Below are positions 13,944 through 26,782 of a stretch of DNA of 64,000 nt, piece by piece. Source of the stretch: Auxenochlorella pyrenoidosa. Its lineage: Eukaryota; Chlorophyta; Trebouxiophyceae; Chlorellales; Chlorellaceae. Under the pieces are notes generated by a model. It was given only the letters and a program-made list of their open reading frames with translations, was not told where the DNA came from and made no database searches. The DNA is taken from contig KQ482003.1 in the NCBI GenBank assembly GCA_001430745.1, positions 512,754 to 576,753 of the forward strand, given 5' to 3'. Numbering within the stretch: the first letter of the stretch is position 1; each line of letters starts with the position of its first letter. The position numbers were made by a program, and so were the translations under genes.

Positions 13944-14851
13944 CTACTTCTTTTCGGGCTCCGCTCCTGGCGATGCAAGGGCTTCGCTAGCTGCCCCTTC
14001 ACCGCTGCCTGCCCGCGCTGCTTCTGCTTCTGCCGCTGCCCTCTGCTCCTCCTCACGCATCGCCTCCTCCTCCTCCTCCAGCATTGGCCGGTAGTAGTCG
14101 GCGTGCTGCAGCATGCACTCCCGCAGAGCCAGGGTCTGCGAGAGGGCAGGGCGACAGCATACTTGAGCATGCCACAGGCGATCCAGGGTGTCACAGCCAT
14201 TAGCTGCTCTCACATACTGTATGCAGGCGACGCGTCTAGCCATAGTGGCACTGAAATGGGCAGCACACGGCACTCCTCGGCCCTGTGCTGTGGCAACTCT
14301 GTCCCCTGCTGTGGGCAACCCACCTTTTCTCGGCACTCTTCAGTGAAGTCGCCGCCAGCTTCGCGCTCCTTGTCAACACACTTGCTCCATGACTGAAAGC
14401 AAAGCGAGCAGGGCATGTCAGCTTGCCTTGGGCATGGCTGATGAGCAGATTTCCGCCATCCAGCTTGATGTGCAGCAGATCACAACTGCCCTGCCCTGCT
14501 TTCCATGCCCCACCACGGCCGCCGCCCCAGGTCCAGCTCACAATGAAGGCGCTGCGGCAGCCACCACCCTTCATGAACCGGCAGAAGCCGCAGGTCTCGT
14601 TGGCGTCGTCTTCATCATCGTCATCCTCCTCTGCAGCTCCCGAGCTGCCAGCCTGCGGTTGCTCTGCAGGCTGCTCCGCCGCCGCTGCCGCCTGCGCTGC
14701 TGCCTGCTCAGCGGCAGTGGCGGCGGCCTGCTCATTCGTTCCTGGTTCTTTGCCTGCACGTCCAGGAGATCGATGTCAGAATTCAAGCTGGCGGGGCGCG
14801 AATGTGTGAGCGTGTGAATGACATGACAGGGACGTGCTCACCGCTGCTCAT
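13944..14851 (-). CDS. GCK-domain protein
   Basis: Four exons (14851-14842, 14753-14542, 14392-14324, 14135-13944) splice in phase to 160 residues. A tiny ten-base first exon, ATGAGCAGCG, joins to a Gln/Ala-rich and acidic linker (EEDDDDEDDANE). The GCK domain follows: CGFCRFMKGGGCRSAFI, SWSKCVDKEREAGGDFTEEC and LRECMLQHADYYRPMLEEEE, with the paired cysteines expected for a CHCH-like helical hairpin. A charged Glu/Ala C-terminus ends in EPEKK. The domain is plant/algal and of unknown biochemical role; CHCH-like folds often act in or near mitochondria, but no transit peptide is clear. The start is set by the only ATG whose GTGAGC donor gives the right phase. Confidence 0.9.
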
Positions 14852-15231
14852 CCAGCCGCTACTATAAAAGTGGGCCGATTACGGCAAGGCTCGCCGATCG
14901 AGATTTCAGAAAGCTTTGGGTTGGGCACGCCGCCGCTCAGGAGGTTGCAGCGTTCTAGAGCTGTCAAAGGACAAGACTGAAAGAATTGAGTTGTGAACGA
15001 GAGCCCCGCGCCAAATCGAACATGCAACGCTTTGAGAGTCATGTGCTGTGTGGGCAGAACCCCCAGCCGTCGCCACTCTGGCATGGCTGCTAGCATGATA
15101 GCAGCCGCTGCGATGACAACCGGCAATTTGCTGGCAGGGGTTGGTGGATGATTCAGTGCTCTACACATGGTCCAGGGCACAACGTGGATTGCATGCCTCA
15201 ATGGCATGCCGCTCAAGAGACGCAAGACAAA
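14852..15231. other. Spacer between SDG2 3' end and GCK gene start
   Basis: Both genes are on the minus strand; this should hold the GCK promoter and the SDG2 3' UTR. No element was recognised. Confidence 0.4.
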
Positions 15232-18200
15232 TCACTTCTTCTTGCCGCGTGCCCCCTTGCCACCACCGCCGCCAGCCGCCAATTGCAGGCGTGGTGGCAC
15301 ATCTGCACCACGCAGCTCCGCCAGCACCCCCGGCAGCGGGTCGGCTGCCCCCGGGAGTGGCTTCTTGCCAGTGGCGCAGTCCCACACGGCATCCAGCGCC
15401 GGGCTCCCGTACACCTTGAGGTCGTTCTGAACAGCAGAGGTGGTGGAGGCAAGAAGGTGCGGGTGTGTAGGCAGCATGGACAGCGCGTGGATGCTCCTGC
15501 AGCAGGTGGAGCACCGCGGCCGGCAAATCCCATGCTCCTTTGCAGCAACTCACCCTGAACGACCAGATGGTGCCGGTGCGCCACATGGCGTCGGGCCGCT
15601 TCTCCAGCTGCTCTATAAGATCGGTGCGATCCTGCATTCAAGGAGGAGCAAGCATGCAAGGCGCGCACAGTGGGCGATGCATGCCATGGCTGTGGGCACT
15701 CGAAAGAGGCAGGACCCCTCTCTTGCTGCAAGTTCTGCAGTTGGCCTGCTGCTTGATGCGCATCCAACCAGCCTGCCGTGATCCATGCTGACGACTCGAC
15801 AACTGTTTTGTTTTGGGACTCGCCTTGGCGGTGTATCGCGTGCGGCCACCGGAGAAGCTGCTCTCAATGTCTGGTAGGCTGATGGTGCCGCGACGCTCCG
15901 CCGACAGCGAGGCTGTGGGGTCGTTCACCGTCTGCTTGAACCAGCCTGCTCGGCAAGGGTTGCAGGAGGCAGAGATGAGCAGTACAGCGGTTTATATGGA
16001 GCACGCACGCACAGGAGGGGCACGGGGGAGCTTGAGTTGCACAGCAGGATGCGCAAATACGCGCGCATTCAGACAGGCAGGACCATAGGCGCACCCGACA
16101 GCTGTCCCCAAATGTACAGCGGGCGGTACACCTTGCGCAGGTTGCTGAGGTCTGCATCACACAGGTAGGGCGGAGCAGCATAAGGCAGATCGCTCAGAAC
16201 GACAATCGCAGCGCTGCTGGCCAAACCGACACAACGCAGGCTGGATCTTTTTGTTGTCCGTCGGGCACTGTCTGCAGGTGTTCATGCGAGGCAACAAACT
16301 GGCCACAACCGGGCAGGCACTTACTGGACAGCGCATTCCCTTCCGACTCGCTGGGGCCGCCTCCAAGCGCTGACGGCAGGTCGTGCATGCTGCCGAGCCG
16401 GCTGCTTGGCCGGCTGCCGGGGTCGTTGGCCTGGCTGTCACTGGCGGGCTGGGCGCGGTCCAGGGTGAGGTCCTCCAGGTTCAGGGGCACCGGCGAGGAG
16501 GTGACGCCGCGGTAGCCGCGCTCTGAGGGGGGTGGACCGCGAGAGAACGAGAGCTGTTGCCGTTGGGTAGTTGCTAGCCCCATTAACCGGCTGCGGGAGC
16601 GGCGGCACTAGGCAGCCTGCATAGCCCAGCAGGCGACCCCGCAGCAGGCCGCGGCTCACCGCAGGTGAACCAGTGCAGCGTGGCCGAGTAGAGCAGCAGC
16701 ACGTCGGCCACCGCGGTGAGGCCGCCGCCGCAGGCCAGGTCCAGCCCCCGCAGCTGCTGGTACACCTCAACCAGCAGCTGCCGCGCATCCTGCAGGTGCA
16801 GGGGCAGGGCAGGCCGCGGCCGCTCTGCTGCGGGGGGATGCCCAGCTGTGGGGGAAAGATGAGCAGCATCATGTCACAGCAGACGCAATGAGCTGCCGGC
16901 GCAGCGCTGGCGTGAGTGTGAGTTGCAGAGGCACGCCGGCGTGAGCCTCACCTCAAAGGTCCCTGCTGATGGCTGCAAGACGGTCTGGCAGAGCTTGGCG
17001 AGCCCTGCGGGCAGCTCCCCTGCATGCTGGCGCACTGCAGGTGCAGAGAACGAGCACAGTGACGGTGCAGGGATACTCAGGCATTGCTCCAGTCGATACG
17101 CCAGCGCTAACCCAGCCTGCCACACACCTATGATAGCCAGCAGCAGGGCCTGCTGAGGAGCGACAGCTGCCCATACCTGCCCACTGCAGCTCCTCATCCG
17201 TGTTGGCGGCAGCAAAGGTGTCGGCAACCTCGAGGGGCGCCAGCGCCTGGATGCAGCCGCGCAGGGTGCGGCGAGCCACAGAGCGGGGGCCTGCGCAACG
17301 GGAAGCACGACCTGATGAGCAAAGTTCCTGCAAAGCACTTCACCATTGAACACCAAACAGACAGCTGCATGAATGTGCATTTGGCAATCACACGTATGAG
17401 GCACATACATCAGGCTTCATGGCTCCTGCAAGGACCGCATGGAACCGCCCTTCCTCCCTTGCATCTGCAACGCCTTCACCTCCTCACCATCCCACAAGTA
17501 CTCTGCAGCCTCCTCGTCAGACAGCAACCGCAGGCAAGGGCCTTGAGCCTGCATCACCAGGAGGCAACCAAAGTGCGCAGTGACATGGCGGGAAGCTAGG
17601 GCGCGGGACCTCTGTAGCGCTCCTGCCGCCGGCATGTTGCCCTGGGGCATGCCCGAAGCTTGACCAGGTCGTTTGCAGCGGCAGCCAAGCCTGGGATGCT
17701 AACCAGCAATCGCACACTAAAACTCTACAGCCTTCCCTGCAGTGCATACAGCCGTCCACTCTGGCCCTGCCCCCACCTGGTTGGGCGCGCGCAGCACCAT
17801 CTTGACCTTGTCCAGCGTGATGACCACGTTCTGCAGGCGGTTGGCCACCACGCCCTTGGCCTCTGCACACAGGGCAGAGGCAGACCCAGTGAGATCAAAG
17901 GCGCCAGCGGCACCGTAACGTCCAAAACGTCCAAAAGGTACCTCCCAGCCAAGCTGGTATGCTGCTCACAAGCTTGACCGATGCTTGATTTTGACCAAAC
18001 CGTGGGTAGAGGGAGCCAACCACTCGATGATGTTTGTCTCAGCGCGTCAGCAAGGGCGGCGGCCCCCACCTGCCGTGGCGGTGACCTCGTTGTAGATGCC
18101 CTGCGGGTGGCTCAGCAGGTCCTCCTTCAGGTGCGCCTCCTCCTCCTCGATGAACTCGCAGATCTGGGGGCAGGGGAGGGAGCGCGCAGGGTGGAGGGCA

Positions 18201-21200
18201 GGGAGCAGGGTGACGGAGGAGAGCTCCCATCAACTGCAAGCCCAGACGCCAACATGATGCGCCGCTGGCGCGGGACCAGTCCGCAGCGTGTCTTGGCCGG
18301 TCCAGCAAGCGATCAAACCCAAAGAAAGCAGAGCAGAACCGACAGCGCAGCACACTGCCCTCACCAGAGAGGTCCACTTGATGAGCCAGTCGGGCGCTCG
18401 GTCGCCGTGCTCAATGCTGCCCAGAGCGCTGTCGCCCAAGCCATGCCGCTGCAGGCAGGTCAGGCAATGTGGAGTGTCTGCAAGCATGTCGTTGCCCTAG
18501 ATGCGTACATGCTTGCAAAGGCGTTTACACACATGCATTGGCGGCACCAACCAGTGGTAGTCCCAGGCCGGCAGCTTACCTTGATGCGATCCAAGTCATC
18601 CTGCGTCAGCGGCTCGCTGCCCGCCCGGGTGATGATCACTTGCCTGCACAAGCCACTCAAAACACAATAACACAAACAAAAGTGTGCACACAGGGAGCCG
18701 GTGTGAGTGTATTCTCTGGGCATGATGCGCAGGCGTCGCTGGGTTTGTGCACCACTTAGCAGGCACAGGCGTGAGTTCGCATGCCGCCGCGCCGCCCCAC
18801 CTGTGCAGGAAGTTGTGCTGCTCCGCCATGACCTGCTGGAAGGCGCGGCTGCCGGTGAAGTACAGGTAGGAGCCCCTGCAGGTGGGGGCGGGTGCAGGTG
18901 CAGGCGGGGAGATGGTGAGAGCATGCACCTGCGCAGTTGCAATCACGCCAACCATGCATCCATTGCAGGGCACGCTGAAACCGTTGCTTTCAATGTTGTT
19001 CTGTGGGGCATGTGCGCGGGCTCAAGCGGCGAGCTCCCTGACACCGAGCCGCTGCCCCGCACCTGCAGTTGCGGGTGGAGCACAGGCAGATGGCCTCCCT
19101 GAACTCCTTCTCGCTCTCCGTCACGCTGCTGTAGTCAAAGGTCAGCTCCTCGCCTTCGTGCACCGTGGGGGGGGGGGGGGAAGCATGCTAGCTTCAGGAG
19201 CCTCAGCAAGCTCCGTTGTGCACACTGGCACCGATTGCCGGCAACAACGCAGCTTGACGGCTTACTTTACACGGCAGCTTGATTAGCATGGACTGCGCGT
19301 TGGTCGACTCAAACCACCCTCACACCCATCCACCCACCTGGCGCAGCGTGTAGAGCGCGATGGTGAGGCGCCCGTTGCAGGCCATCACAATGGCTTGGCA
19401 GTTGGGCGTGCAGCTGTGGCTCATGCGGCTGGCCAGCGCGCCCTGCAAATGCGGGGCAGGCAGGTGGGGTGGGGCACGAAGCCTCAATTTGGCTGGAACA
19501 GGGCGCTGCAAGGCGAGCCAGCCTGCATATCCGGATTATGCCTGCTGCGAAAGTAAATTGGAATGGGCATTCAATGCAAAACCTTGCTGTTCGTTCAGCA
19601 AGTATGGAGCAACTCACTGCGCGCTGCACTGCAGCAGGCTTGGGCGTGAATGCAGCGGGCCCCTCCCCACCCACCTTGGCGGCGGCGTCGATGAAGAGCA
19701 CGTCGTAGCCGTCGGGGTCGTCCTTGGGCCGCTCCAGCACGATGTTGTAAAAGTCGGGCAGCTCGTCCCCGGTGATCTTCTTCACCGCATCCTGCGCGCA
19801 GTACCAGGTGTGGGGCACACAGTCATGGCATTGTCGAGCGGGCCAGGTTCAGCCGACGCGCGCCCTCGTTCCACGCAGCAGCCTGGGAAGCGGTTCCTGC
19901 AGCCAGGAGGCGCGTGACTGCAGCGCCACCCCAGCCAAGGGCCCCTGCCCCTTGCCCACCTGGATCTCAAACCAGCGCCAGGGCGTGTGGATCTCCCCCA
20001 GGTACTCCTCCACAAAGGTGAGGGGCGGCAGCCCGCCGCTGCGCTTGCACACCAGGCCCACGCCCTTGGGGTGCAGCCGGAAGTAGTTGTAGCCCACCTG
20101 GGTGCNNNNNNNNNNNNNNNNNNNNNNNNNNNNNNNNNNNNNNNNNNNNNNNNNNNNNNNNNNNNNNNNNNNNNNNNNNNNNNNNNNNNNNNNNNNNNNN
20201 NNNNNNNNNNNNNNNNNNNNNNNNNNNNNNNNNNNNNNNNNNNNNNNNNNNNNNNNNNNNNNNNNNNNNNNNNNNNNNNNNNNNNNNNNNNNNNNNNNNN
20301 NNNNNNNNNNNNNNNNNNNNNNNNNNNNNNNNNNNNNNNNNNNNNNNNNNNNNNNNNNNNNNNNNNNNNNNNNNNNNNNNNNNNNNNNNNNNNNNNNNNN
20401 NNNNNNNNNNNNNNNNNNNNNNNNNNNNNNNNNNNNNNNNNNNNNNNNNNNNNNNNNNNNNNNNNNNNNNNNNNNNNNNNNNNNNNNNNNNNNNNNNNNN
20501 NNNNNNNNNNNNNNNNNNNNNNNNNNNNNNNNNNNNNNNNNNNNNNNNNNNNNNNNNNNNNNNNNNNNNNNNNNNNNNNNNNNNNNNNNNNNNNNNNNNN
20601 NNNNNNNNNNNNNNNNNNNNNNNNNGGCGCAGCAGCGCGAGGGTGCAGCATACTGCACCTCTTGGCAGATGTGCAGCATGAGCCAGACGACATGGTGAGC
20701 ACACAGTATGGCAGGTTGCCCCATTGGCCACGCATGCCCGCACACGCAACCGGGCTGTGCCCTGCACAGGCTCACGTCCTTGATGCGCTGCTCCACCGCG
20801 TCTGCCGCCTTGGCGCTCTCCTCATTCCCCGCCTCCTGCGCCCGCTGCTTCACGTCCGCCAGCGCCGCCACCAGGTCCCAGCCCTTGTCGCCCTGCGGGC
20901 ACACAGAATAACAGGCAGTTCAATAAAACCAGGATCGGTACGAGATGCACAGCCTAGGCAGGTCCCAACCTGTTTGCCTGGAATGGTGTGAGATCGGAGG
21001 ATGTCGGGTTGCAGTAGGGCCCACCAGTGTCACTGCCGGTGTGCATGCTCAGGTGGCAGGGCACGCCTTCCCCACGCGGAAAGCAACTTCTGCTGCACCT
21101 CAGAGCACTGCTTGCCTGCCGGTTGATGGCTGGCAGCAGCTCCCGCTCCAGCCATTCTGCCACCCGGGTCTCCACCCGAATCTGTGCCGGCGTAGGCGGA

Positions 21201-24200
21201 GGGCTGTGCAGCGGGGCGACCGTCGCCGCCACGTCCTCGCCTTGTCCAAACTCGCCGCTGCTGTTCCCCCTGGCCGCCAAGGGTGTCCCAGGCAGCCCTT
21301 CTGCCTGCTCTCCGTGCTGCTTGGCTGCCACTGCCAGTGCCTGCTGCTGCGCCGCCGCCGCTGTAGGTGCCTTGGGCAGCACCGCCGCCGCTGGCGAGGC
21401 CGCGGTGCCGCCGCTGTTGCCGGTGCTGGCTGCCCGCAGGGCTGCATACTCCACCGGGCCTGCCGCCTTGAGTGCCTGGTAGTCTGGCGGCGCCCAGTGC
21501 CCAAACGCGCCGCTCTCCAGCACGGCTGCAGGCGGGGTGTGGGCAGCAGAGCATGTCCTGGCATGAGGTCGAGTTAACACAGGTTCCGGGCAGCTGCACA
21601 ATTGGGACCCAGTTCTCCACCTGCAACTGCAGCAAGCTGACACAGCAGCACACCGTCGAGGATGTTGCGCCGCACGTAGCAGTCCATGCCCCAGCTGTCC
21701 ACCTCCGCGGCATCGGTCCCAAGCTTGAGGGTGTTGCGATCCGACACCGCGCGGTTCAGGCAGTCCGCTGCAGGGCACGGTGCACAGGAACAAGCACAAG
21801 CTGAAGACAGAAGGCAATGTCCGTTGATGGCGAGCAACACAGACACACCCTGGAATGCCAGGCTACTGCCGACGTCCCGCAATGTTGCAGCAGGCAAAGC
21901 AGCATGCCCGAGCCGCCAAGCATCACTCACGGCTGCCATGGCATGCGCAGTGCGCATCGCACTCAGTGTTCCTGGCTAGGCAGGAGCAGCGGGTATCGAA
22001 GCCCTCCCGCACCACGCTGCAAGGGCAGGCAGAAGCTGGTGCTGGTGAGAAGGCAGAAGCGGCAGCGGACGGCCAGGACCAGCTGCAAGTGAACCTCGCT
22101 TCTTCTGTCTGGCTGGGCAAGCACTTGGCAGCTCACTTGTAGCACCCCAGCTCCTTCCGTGACTTGCAGTGGTGTCCATCGCAGCCCCCATGTTTCTGCA
22201 AACAAGACGTTTGCAAGTGTCTTTTGCACAAACACTGGACAACAAGCCAAGGGCAGCAAGCTGAGTGCTCCTACCCACGGCATGCCTCTTGTGACCGCCC
22301 GCTGCCAACTTTCATTCAAGAGGAAGGCACCTTTGTGGAGAGCTTGCGCAGGATGATGTCCCGCATTTCGGGCTCCACAATGTCGTACTCTGTCAGCCGC
22401 ACATAAGGCCTGCATGTTGGGGTGAGGGCATGTCAACAGGCCTGCCCGGGCCAATACGCAGCAGCTAACATGGAGGGTGTGGCCCACTTGTCAAACCATA
22501 CCCTTTCACTTCCCATGCATGCATTGCACCACCGCACAGCCGTGCATGCCCTCCCATGCCACAAGTGTGCGCGCACACATTTGTTGGCCCAGATTAAGGC
22601 CTCACCGCGGGATGTAAGGCGTCTTGCGCCAGTCCCCTCCCTTGAAGGGCTCCTTGTTGGCCAGAACGCTGCAAAGGTGGCAAAGACCGGGCCAGCATGC
22701 AAACCGTGATGCTCGAAGCAGGCTCCCAAATATTGGAAACCCAGGGCCGTGGCATTCGGCAATTCCGGCCTGGGGTCAGGGCTAGGCAAGGCGCACACCT
22801 GCCGTCAAGCATGCCTCTTCCGTGCTTGACGCCACCCTGGCAGCCAGAGAGGGCCACGGAAAGAAGTGCATCCCTCTGACCATGGTCTCCACTGGCACTG
22901 CAAAATGCCGTAGTTTGAGAGTGCTAGTGCATACCTGTCTGGCAGGGAGGCGGGGTAGAAGTCCTCCTCCTCATCGCTGTCCTCCTCCACACCGCCAGCC
23001 GCCTCCACCGCCGCTCGGTGGTCTGCCCGCATCTGCAGGCGGGTAAACGCCCACCTTTCTTGATCCCCGTGTTCCAATGCATGCAGCCACCCGAAGCAAT
23101 CCTGCGCAACCAGCGCAACATGGCAGCAAAGGGTGTACATCAAAACTGCCATGCGCGGCTGGCACTGCCAACTCCACTGAGCCACCAACCTGGTTGAGCA
23201 GCGTCTCGATGGCGGTGCCCAGCATGTTGACAAACGACTCAGTCTGCGCAATCAGCCGGCCGCGCCGCACCTCCACATTCTGCAAGCAGGCAGGTGCCCA
23301 GCAGGCAGTTTCGCAACGGGGCAAGGTGGACAGCAATGGTAACAAGCTGATCTCACGACCACCGTGTTGTAGTGCAGTGGCATAGTCCACCATTTTGTAG
23401 GGCTGTGTCCAGAGGTCCAGGAATTCGCTCTTCTGAAAACCTGTGAAACATACACCATGGGCATTCGCAAGGCACTTTCGATCCTTGTCAGAAACAACAC
23501 CTGGCAGCCAACAGGAGCTTGCCTGCATGGTGAGGTAAGCCTCCACCGCAGCGTGGCACTCCTCGCGCACATCATTCAGCATCTCCTCAAAATCGGTGAA
23601 AGCTCCCACCTGAGATGAAATAGGATGGGCGAGGGGGGCAAAGGAATGGGCAAGGGGGCAAATGAATGTCAATGAGGTGTGGCAAACAAGGCCAGCACCA
23701 ACAACGCCCCTGCAGAGCATGCCACAAGCCACGAGGCGGGGCCCAGGCGCCAGAACACCCACGCCATGCCTGCAGCATGCTGACAACGTTGCCCAGCGTG
23801 GTGCCCATCGATTGCAGCTGCTCCCCAGCCGCCGAGCTGTGCAGGTGGCCAGCCAATGAGGCCAGTGCCTGCAGCGGGAGATGCCAGAGGGTTGAGGGAG
23901 GGCGTGCATGGCAGCAACCTGGACCGCTACCTAAGATGGCCGAGAACCTGCTGTGTAAGCATAAATGTTGCATGCGGAGCAATTAAACGGCTCACCGGTG
24001 ACAGCTGCGCCACCTCCTCTGATTTCTGACGTGCCGAGCCTGCATCCTGGCTCCTGCAGGACATGGCGCACTCAGCACAACATGAGGTTGGACTGATGGG
24101 CGATGCAAAATCTCAAAATATGAACGACGCGCATGCGCAAGATGCGAGTTGTGCCAGATTTATACGCGCCCTACCTCAGTGCCAGGCGAAGCACTGTGCC

Positions 24201-25219
24201 CAATTGCTGCTGCAGCTCGGGTGTCCAGGGGTTGAAATGCCTGCTGTTCGTCTTGCGCTTGCCTGCAGCGAATCGCGCAGCGAAAACGTCAGCAGAGCCA
24301 GCCACATGCACCTGGAACACCAGAGCTTCCGTAATGATGTTGAAGCGAGCGGGCCAAACTGTCGGGCAAAGGGCTTAGTACAGCATCCAGAAAGCTTCAA
24401 GCAGCAGTTAGTTCCCCGGCGCACCCAGAGCAGCGCCGCCTGCGCCTTCGACCTTGCGCTTCCTGCCAAGCGGCCAGCCACCGGTCCTGCGCGGCGGCTG
24501 CGCTGCCATCAGGATGCTGCTGTCGATGTTGAGCGTGAGGCACTCGCGCACTTGCTCCGGGGCCAGGAAGAAAGTTTCGGCCGGCAGCTGCGGGCGCGGT
24601 GCCGCCGCCGGCTCCTCCGACTCCTCTCGCGCCGGCAATGCCGCCCTGCCTGCTGCCGCTGGGCCCTCATCCAGCTCTGCCAGCAGCTCGTTGCCCTCGT
24701 CCAGCAGGTCGCTGGCCGCCTGTGCCACTGCGCGCTGGCCGCAGCGCCAGCCGGTGCTGATGGCGTGGTCGCACAGGGCGCGCAGCTGGCGCAGCGCCTC
24801 GGCCGCCGTCAGCTGCCCTGCCTGCGCGGCTGCCAGGATGGAGCTGCAAGGCAGGCAGAGAAGGCGGCCAGCCAGCCTTGCTGCTCACCAGAGCTTTCAT
24901 TTTGCTGCATTTTCCACTGGGTGGGACAAACCAAAGAGCAAGCCAGCCCTGGCCGCCCCTACCTGAGGCTGCCACCACCGGTGGCAGCACACTCCAGCAC
25001 GCCGCCGGTGTCGCTGGCCTTCAGCTGCGCCAGGCCCTCAACAAGACGAGGGTCTGCCTGGGGAGCAGGTGGTGGCTGCTGCGGTGCTGGCGGCACCTCG
25101 GCTAGAGCCTGCTCCGCCGGCGCCTCTGTGGCAGGCTGCACCCCATTCTCCTGCTGTCTGGGCCTAAAAAGCCTGAAGGCTTTGGATGATGCCCTTGGCA
25201 GCCGTGTGAGCGACGCCAT
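15232..25219 (-). CDS. SDG2: SDG2/ATXR3-type histone H3K4 methyltransferase (SET domain)
   Basis: SDG2/ATXR3 deposits H3K4 methylation on chromatin in plants. From the 5' end: [15 protein letters not shown] at 25219; acidic regions; [20 protein letters not shown] (23540); [17 protein letters not shown] (23430); [30 protein letters not shown] (22940); [28 protein letters not shown]; a Cys cluster ([30 protein letters not shown]); [16 protein letters not shown] and [16 protein letters not shown] (21690). After a run of N comes the SET core: [20 protein letters not shown] (20050), [20 protein letters not shown] (19730), [10 protein letters not shown] (19420), [18 protein letters not shown] (19140), the post-[16 protein letters not shown], then [30 protein letters not shown] (17810) and the terminal [11 protein letters not shown] (15410). 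The 3' half matches plant SDG2 over its whole length. That the part above 24000 belongs to the same gene is likely but less certain. Confidence 0.9.
20106..20625. other. Assembly gap (520 N)
   Basis: Unresolved bases lie inside the SDG2-like gene just upstream of the SET core exon that opens at about 20097. One or more exons are probably hidden. Confidence 1.
23433..23522 (-). other. GC-AG intron in SDG2
   Basis: Donor CAG|GCAAGC after EAYLTMQ; acceptor TTTTCAG before KSEFLDLW. Both ends are phase 0. Confidence 0.8.
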
Positions 25220-25698
25220 GCTGTGTGTCAAGCCAAGCGCAGGTGGCTCGGTGGACGCCACCGCCACCCGCCAGGCGGGGGAGCAGAGCGGCGCGGCTGC
25301 CGGCGGTCACCCGCTAATCGCTGTCAGACAATGCGCACGAGCTGGAGAGAGCTGCACGTTTTGAAACGAGGCTGCGGCAGTGCAGGTGCCAGTGCCGCAG
25401 CTGCAGCGCGCTTCAGCTGTCGAGTGCGATTGGGTGTGCGATCGGGGTGAATGATGGCCGATCTCTCTAGTCCACTTGGTTGCGCTGCTCGCCTGCCTGG
25501 CAGATGGCCGTGCTGTCTTGTCTGGCACCGTACTTTTGGTTTCTGCAACGCTGGAAGTAGCGCCTAGATCACAGTTTGAGAAATCTTGTGATCGCGTCAA
25601 CGAAAGCCCGGCTCCTGTCTACTTTTCAGCCCCGAGGGAAAATAAACTTTTTGTTATCTCTGGCGCGCCTGAGCTTCCCAGCGCGGCATATCGGGCGG
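25220..25698. promoter_or_regulatory. Divergent promoter interval SDG2 / proline-rich gene
   Basis: About 480 bp between divergent starts. No specific element was recognised. Confidence 0.4.
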
Positions 25699-26639
25699 AT
25701 GGAGGAGTCGACGAGGCCCAAAGATGAGGAGCCTCGCAATCACGGCCCGGGAGAGCGGCCAGCAGCAGCGACGGCGGCGGCAGCGTCTGTGTCACCTGCA
25801 GCAGGCCCCATGATGCCACCTGGGTTTGGAACTCGGCCACAGCACAGGCAAGTGATTGTAACGGCAGACAGTGGCATCATCGTGATGAGTGTGAATTGAC
25901 TGCCTTGTGCTTCAAATGGGTTTGTTGATCCGCACATTCACAACCCGCATGGTGCAGGCGCCGCGGTGGCGTTGGCAGGAGGGCGGCATTGCACGGCGGG
26001 CCGCCAGGCCCGCCATGGCTGGGAGGGGCGCCACCACCACCGGGCATGGGCCCGCCGGGCATGGGGCGGGGTGGGCCCCCTCCCGGGCCACCGCCACCAG
26101 GAAGCAAGGCAGAGGCTCGGCTGCGGCAGGAAGCGCGACGAGAGGAGCGGCGAGCTGCGCTCTTCAAGCGACAAGTGGCGGCCATGGAGGTGTCGCCGAC
26201 CATGCTGGGACGGCCAGCGACAGACCTGCGAGAAAGCATCCTGCGGGGCGGGCCCGATGTGGCCCCTGCCAGCTCATATGAGGAGCTGCCAGCTACGCAG
26301 GTGGGTGTTGCATGTTGTGGAAGGCGAGGTTGCACGCTGCAACAGACGTAGGGCAGGCCCTGACCTCTTGACCTCTCCTGTATCTCACTCTTTAAAATCC
26401 ATCCCTCTCCACGCGTTGCTCCTCTGCAGCATTGCTACTGGGCCGACATGCTGCTGCTTGGCCAGGCGCGGCTGCAGGCTCCCTCGGTGGCTGCACCAGG
26501 GGTTGACCACGCAGCGGCAATGACAGCAGCAATGCAGCTACATGAGCAGGCACCCAGTGAAGACAGTGTCCTGCTGAATGCCACGCTTGGCAACTTTGCT
26601 GTGAGCAAGTCCATGGCAGACCTCATTGCCGACGTGTGA
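25699..26639 (+). CDS. Proline/glycine-rich protein of unknown function
   Basis: Three exons (25699-25847, 25958-26300, 26430-26639) give about 233 residues; an alternative exon 2 start at 25979 keeps the same frame. The N-terminus is charged and Ala-rich (MEESTRPKDEEPRNHGPGER). The middle is a P/G tract (MGPPGMGRGGPPPGPPPPG) followed by a basic helix (ARLRQEARREERRAALFKRQ). The C-terminal half (PTMLGRPATDLRESILRGG, SSYEELPATQHCYWADMLLL, NFAVSKSMADLIADV) looks like a folded, conserved segment but I do not recognise the family. There is no signal peptide or membrane helix. Intron 1 is GC-AG. It could be an RNA-binding or scaffold protein; that is only a guess from composition. Confidence 0.7.
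25848..25957 (+). other. GC-AG intron 1 of the proline-rich gene
   Basis: Donor CAG|GCAAGT, acceptor GTGCAG|GCG. A second acceptor at 25978 is equally in phase, so the 3' end is less sure than the donor. Confidence 0.7.
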
Positions 26640-26782
26640 ACCCGCCCTCCATCACTAAGTGTCTGTTTGATTGGCTTATTTGCCCCGCCTTTTGCATTGT
26701 GATCCTCCCCCTGCCATTCCGTGTACTCATTCACGAAGCCATTCACACTCTTCCTGTCACACAAAACCCTCACAATTCCACG

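Noticed and set aside
19782..20991. Frames crossing the N run
   Set aside because: They consist mostly of undetermined bases.
20770..25219. A second gene separate from SDG2
   Set aside because: Strand, exon order and the [13 protein letters not shown] segment before the SET core fit one SDG2-type gene; the N run prevents full proof, so the far 5' part is held with less confidence.
24063..25364. A 433-codon plus-strand frame
   Set aside because: It is the antisense shadow of the GC-rich SDG2 N-terminal exons and has no recognisable motif.
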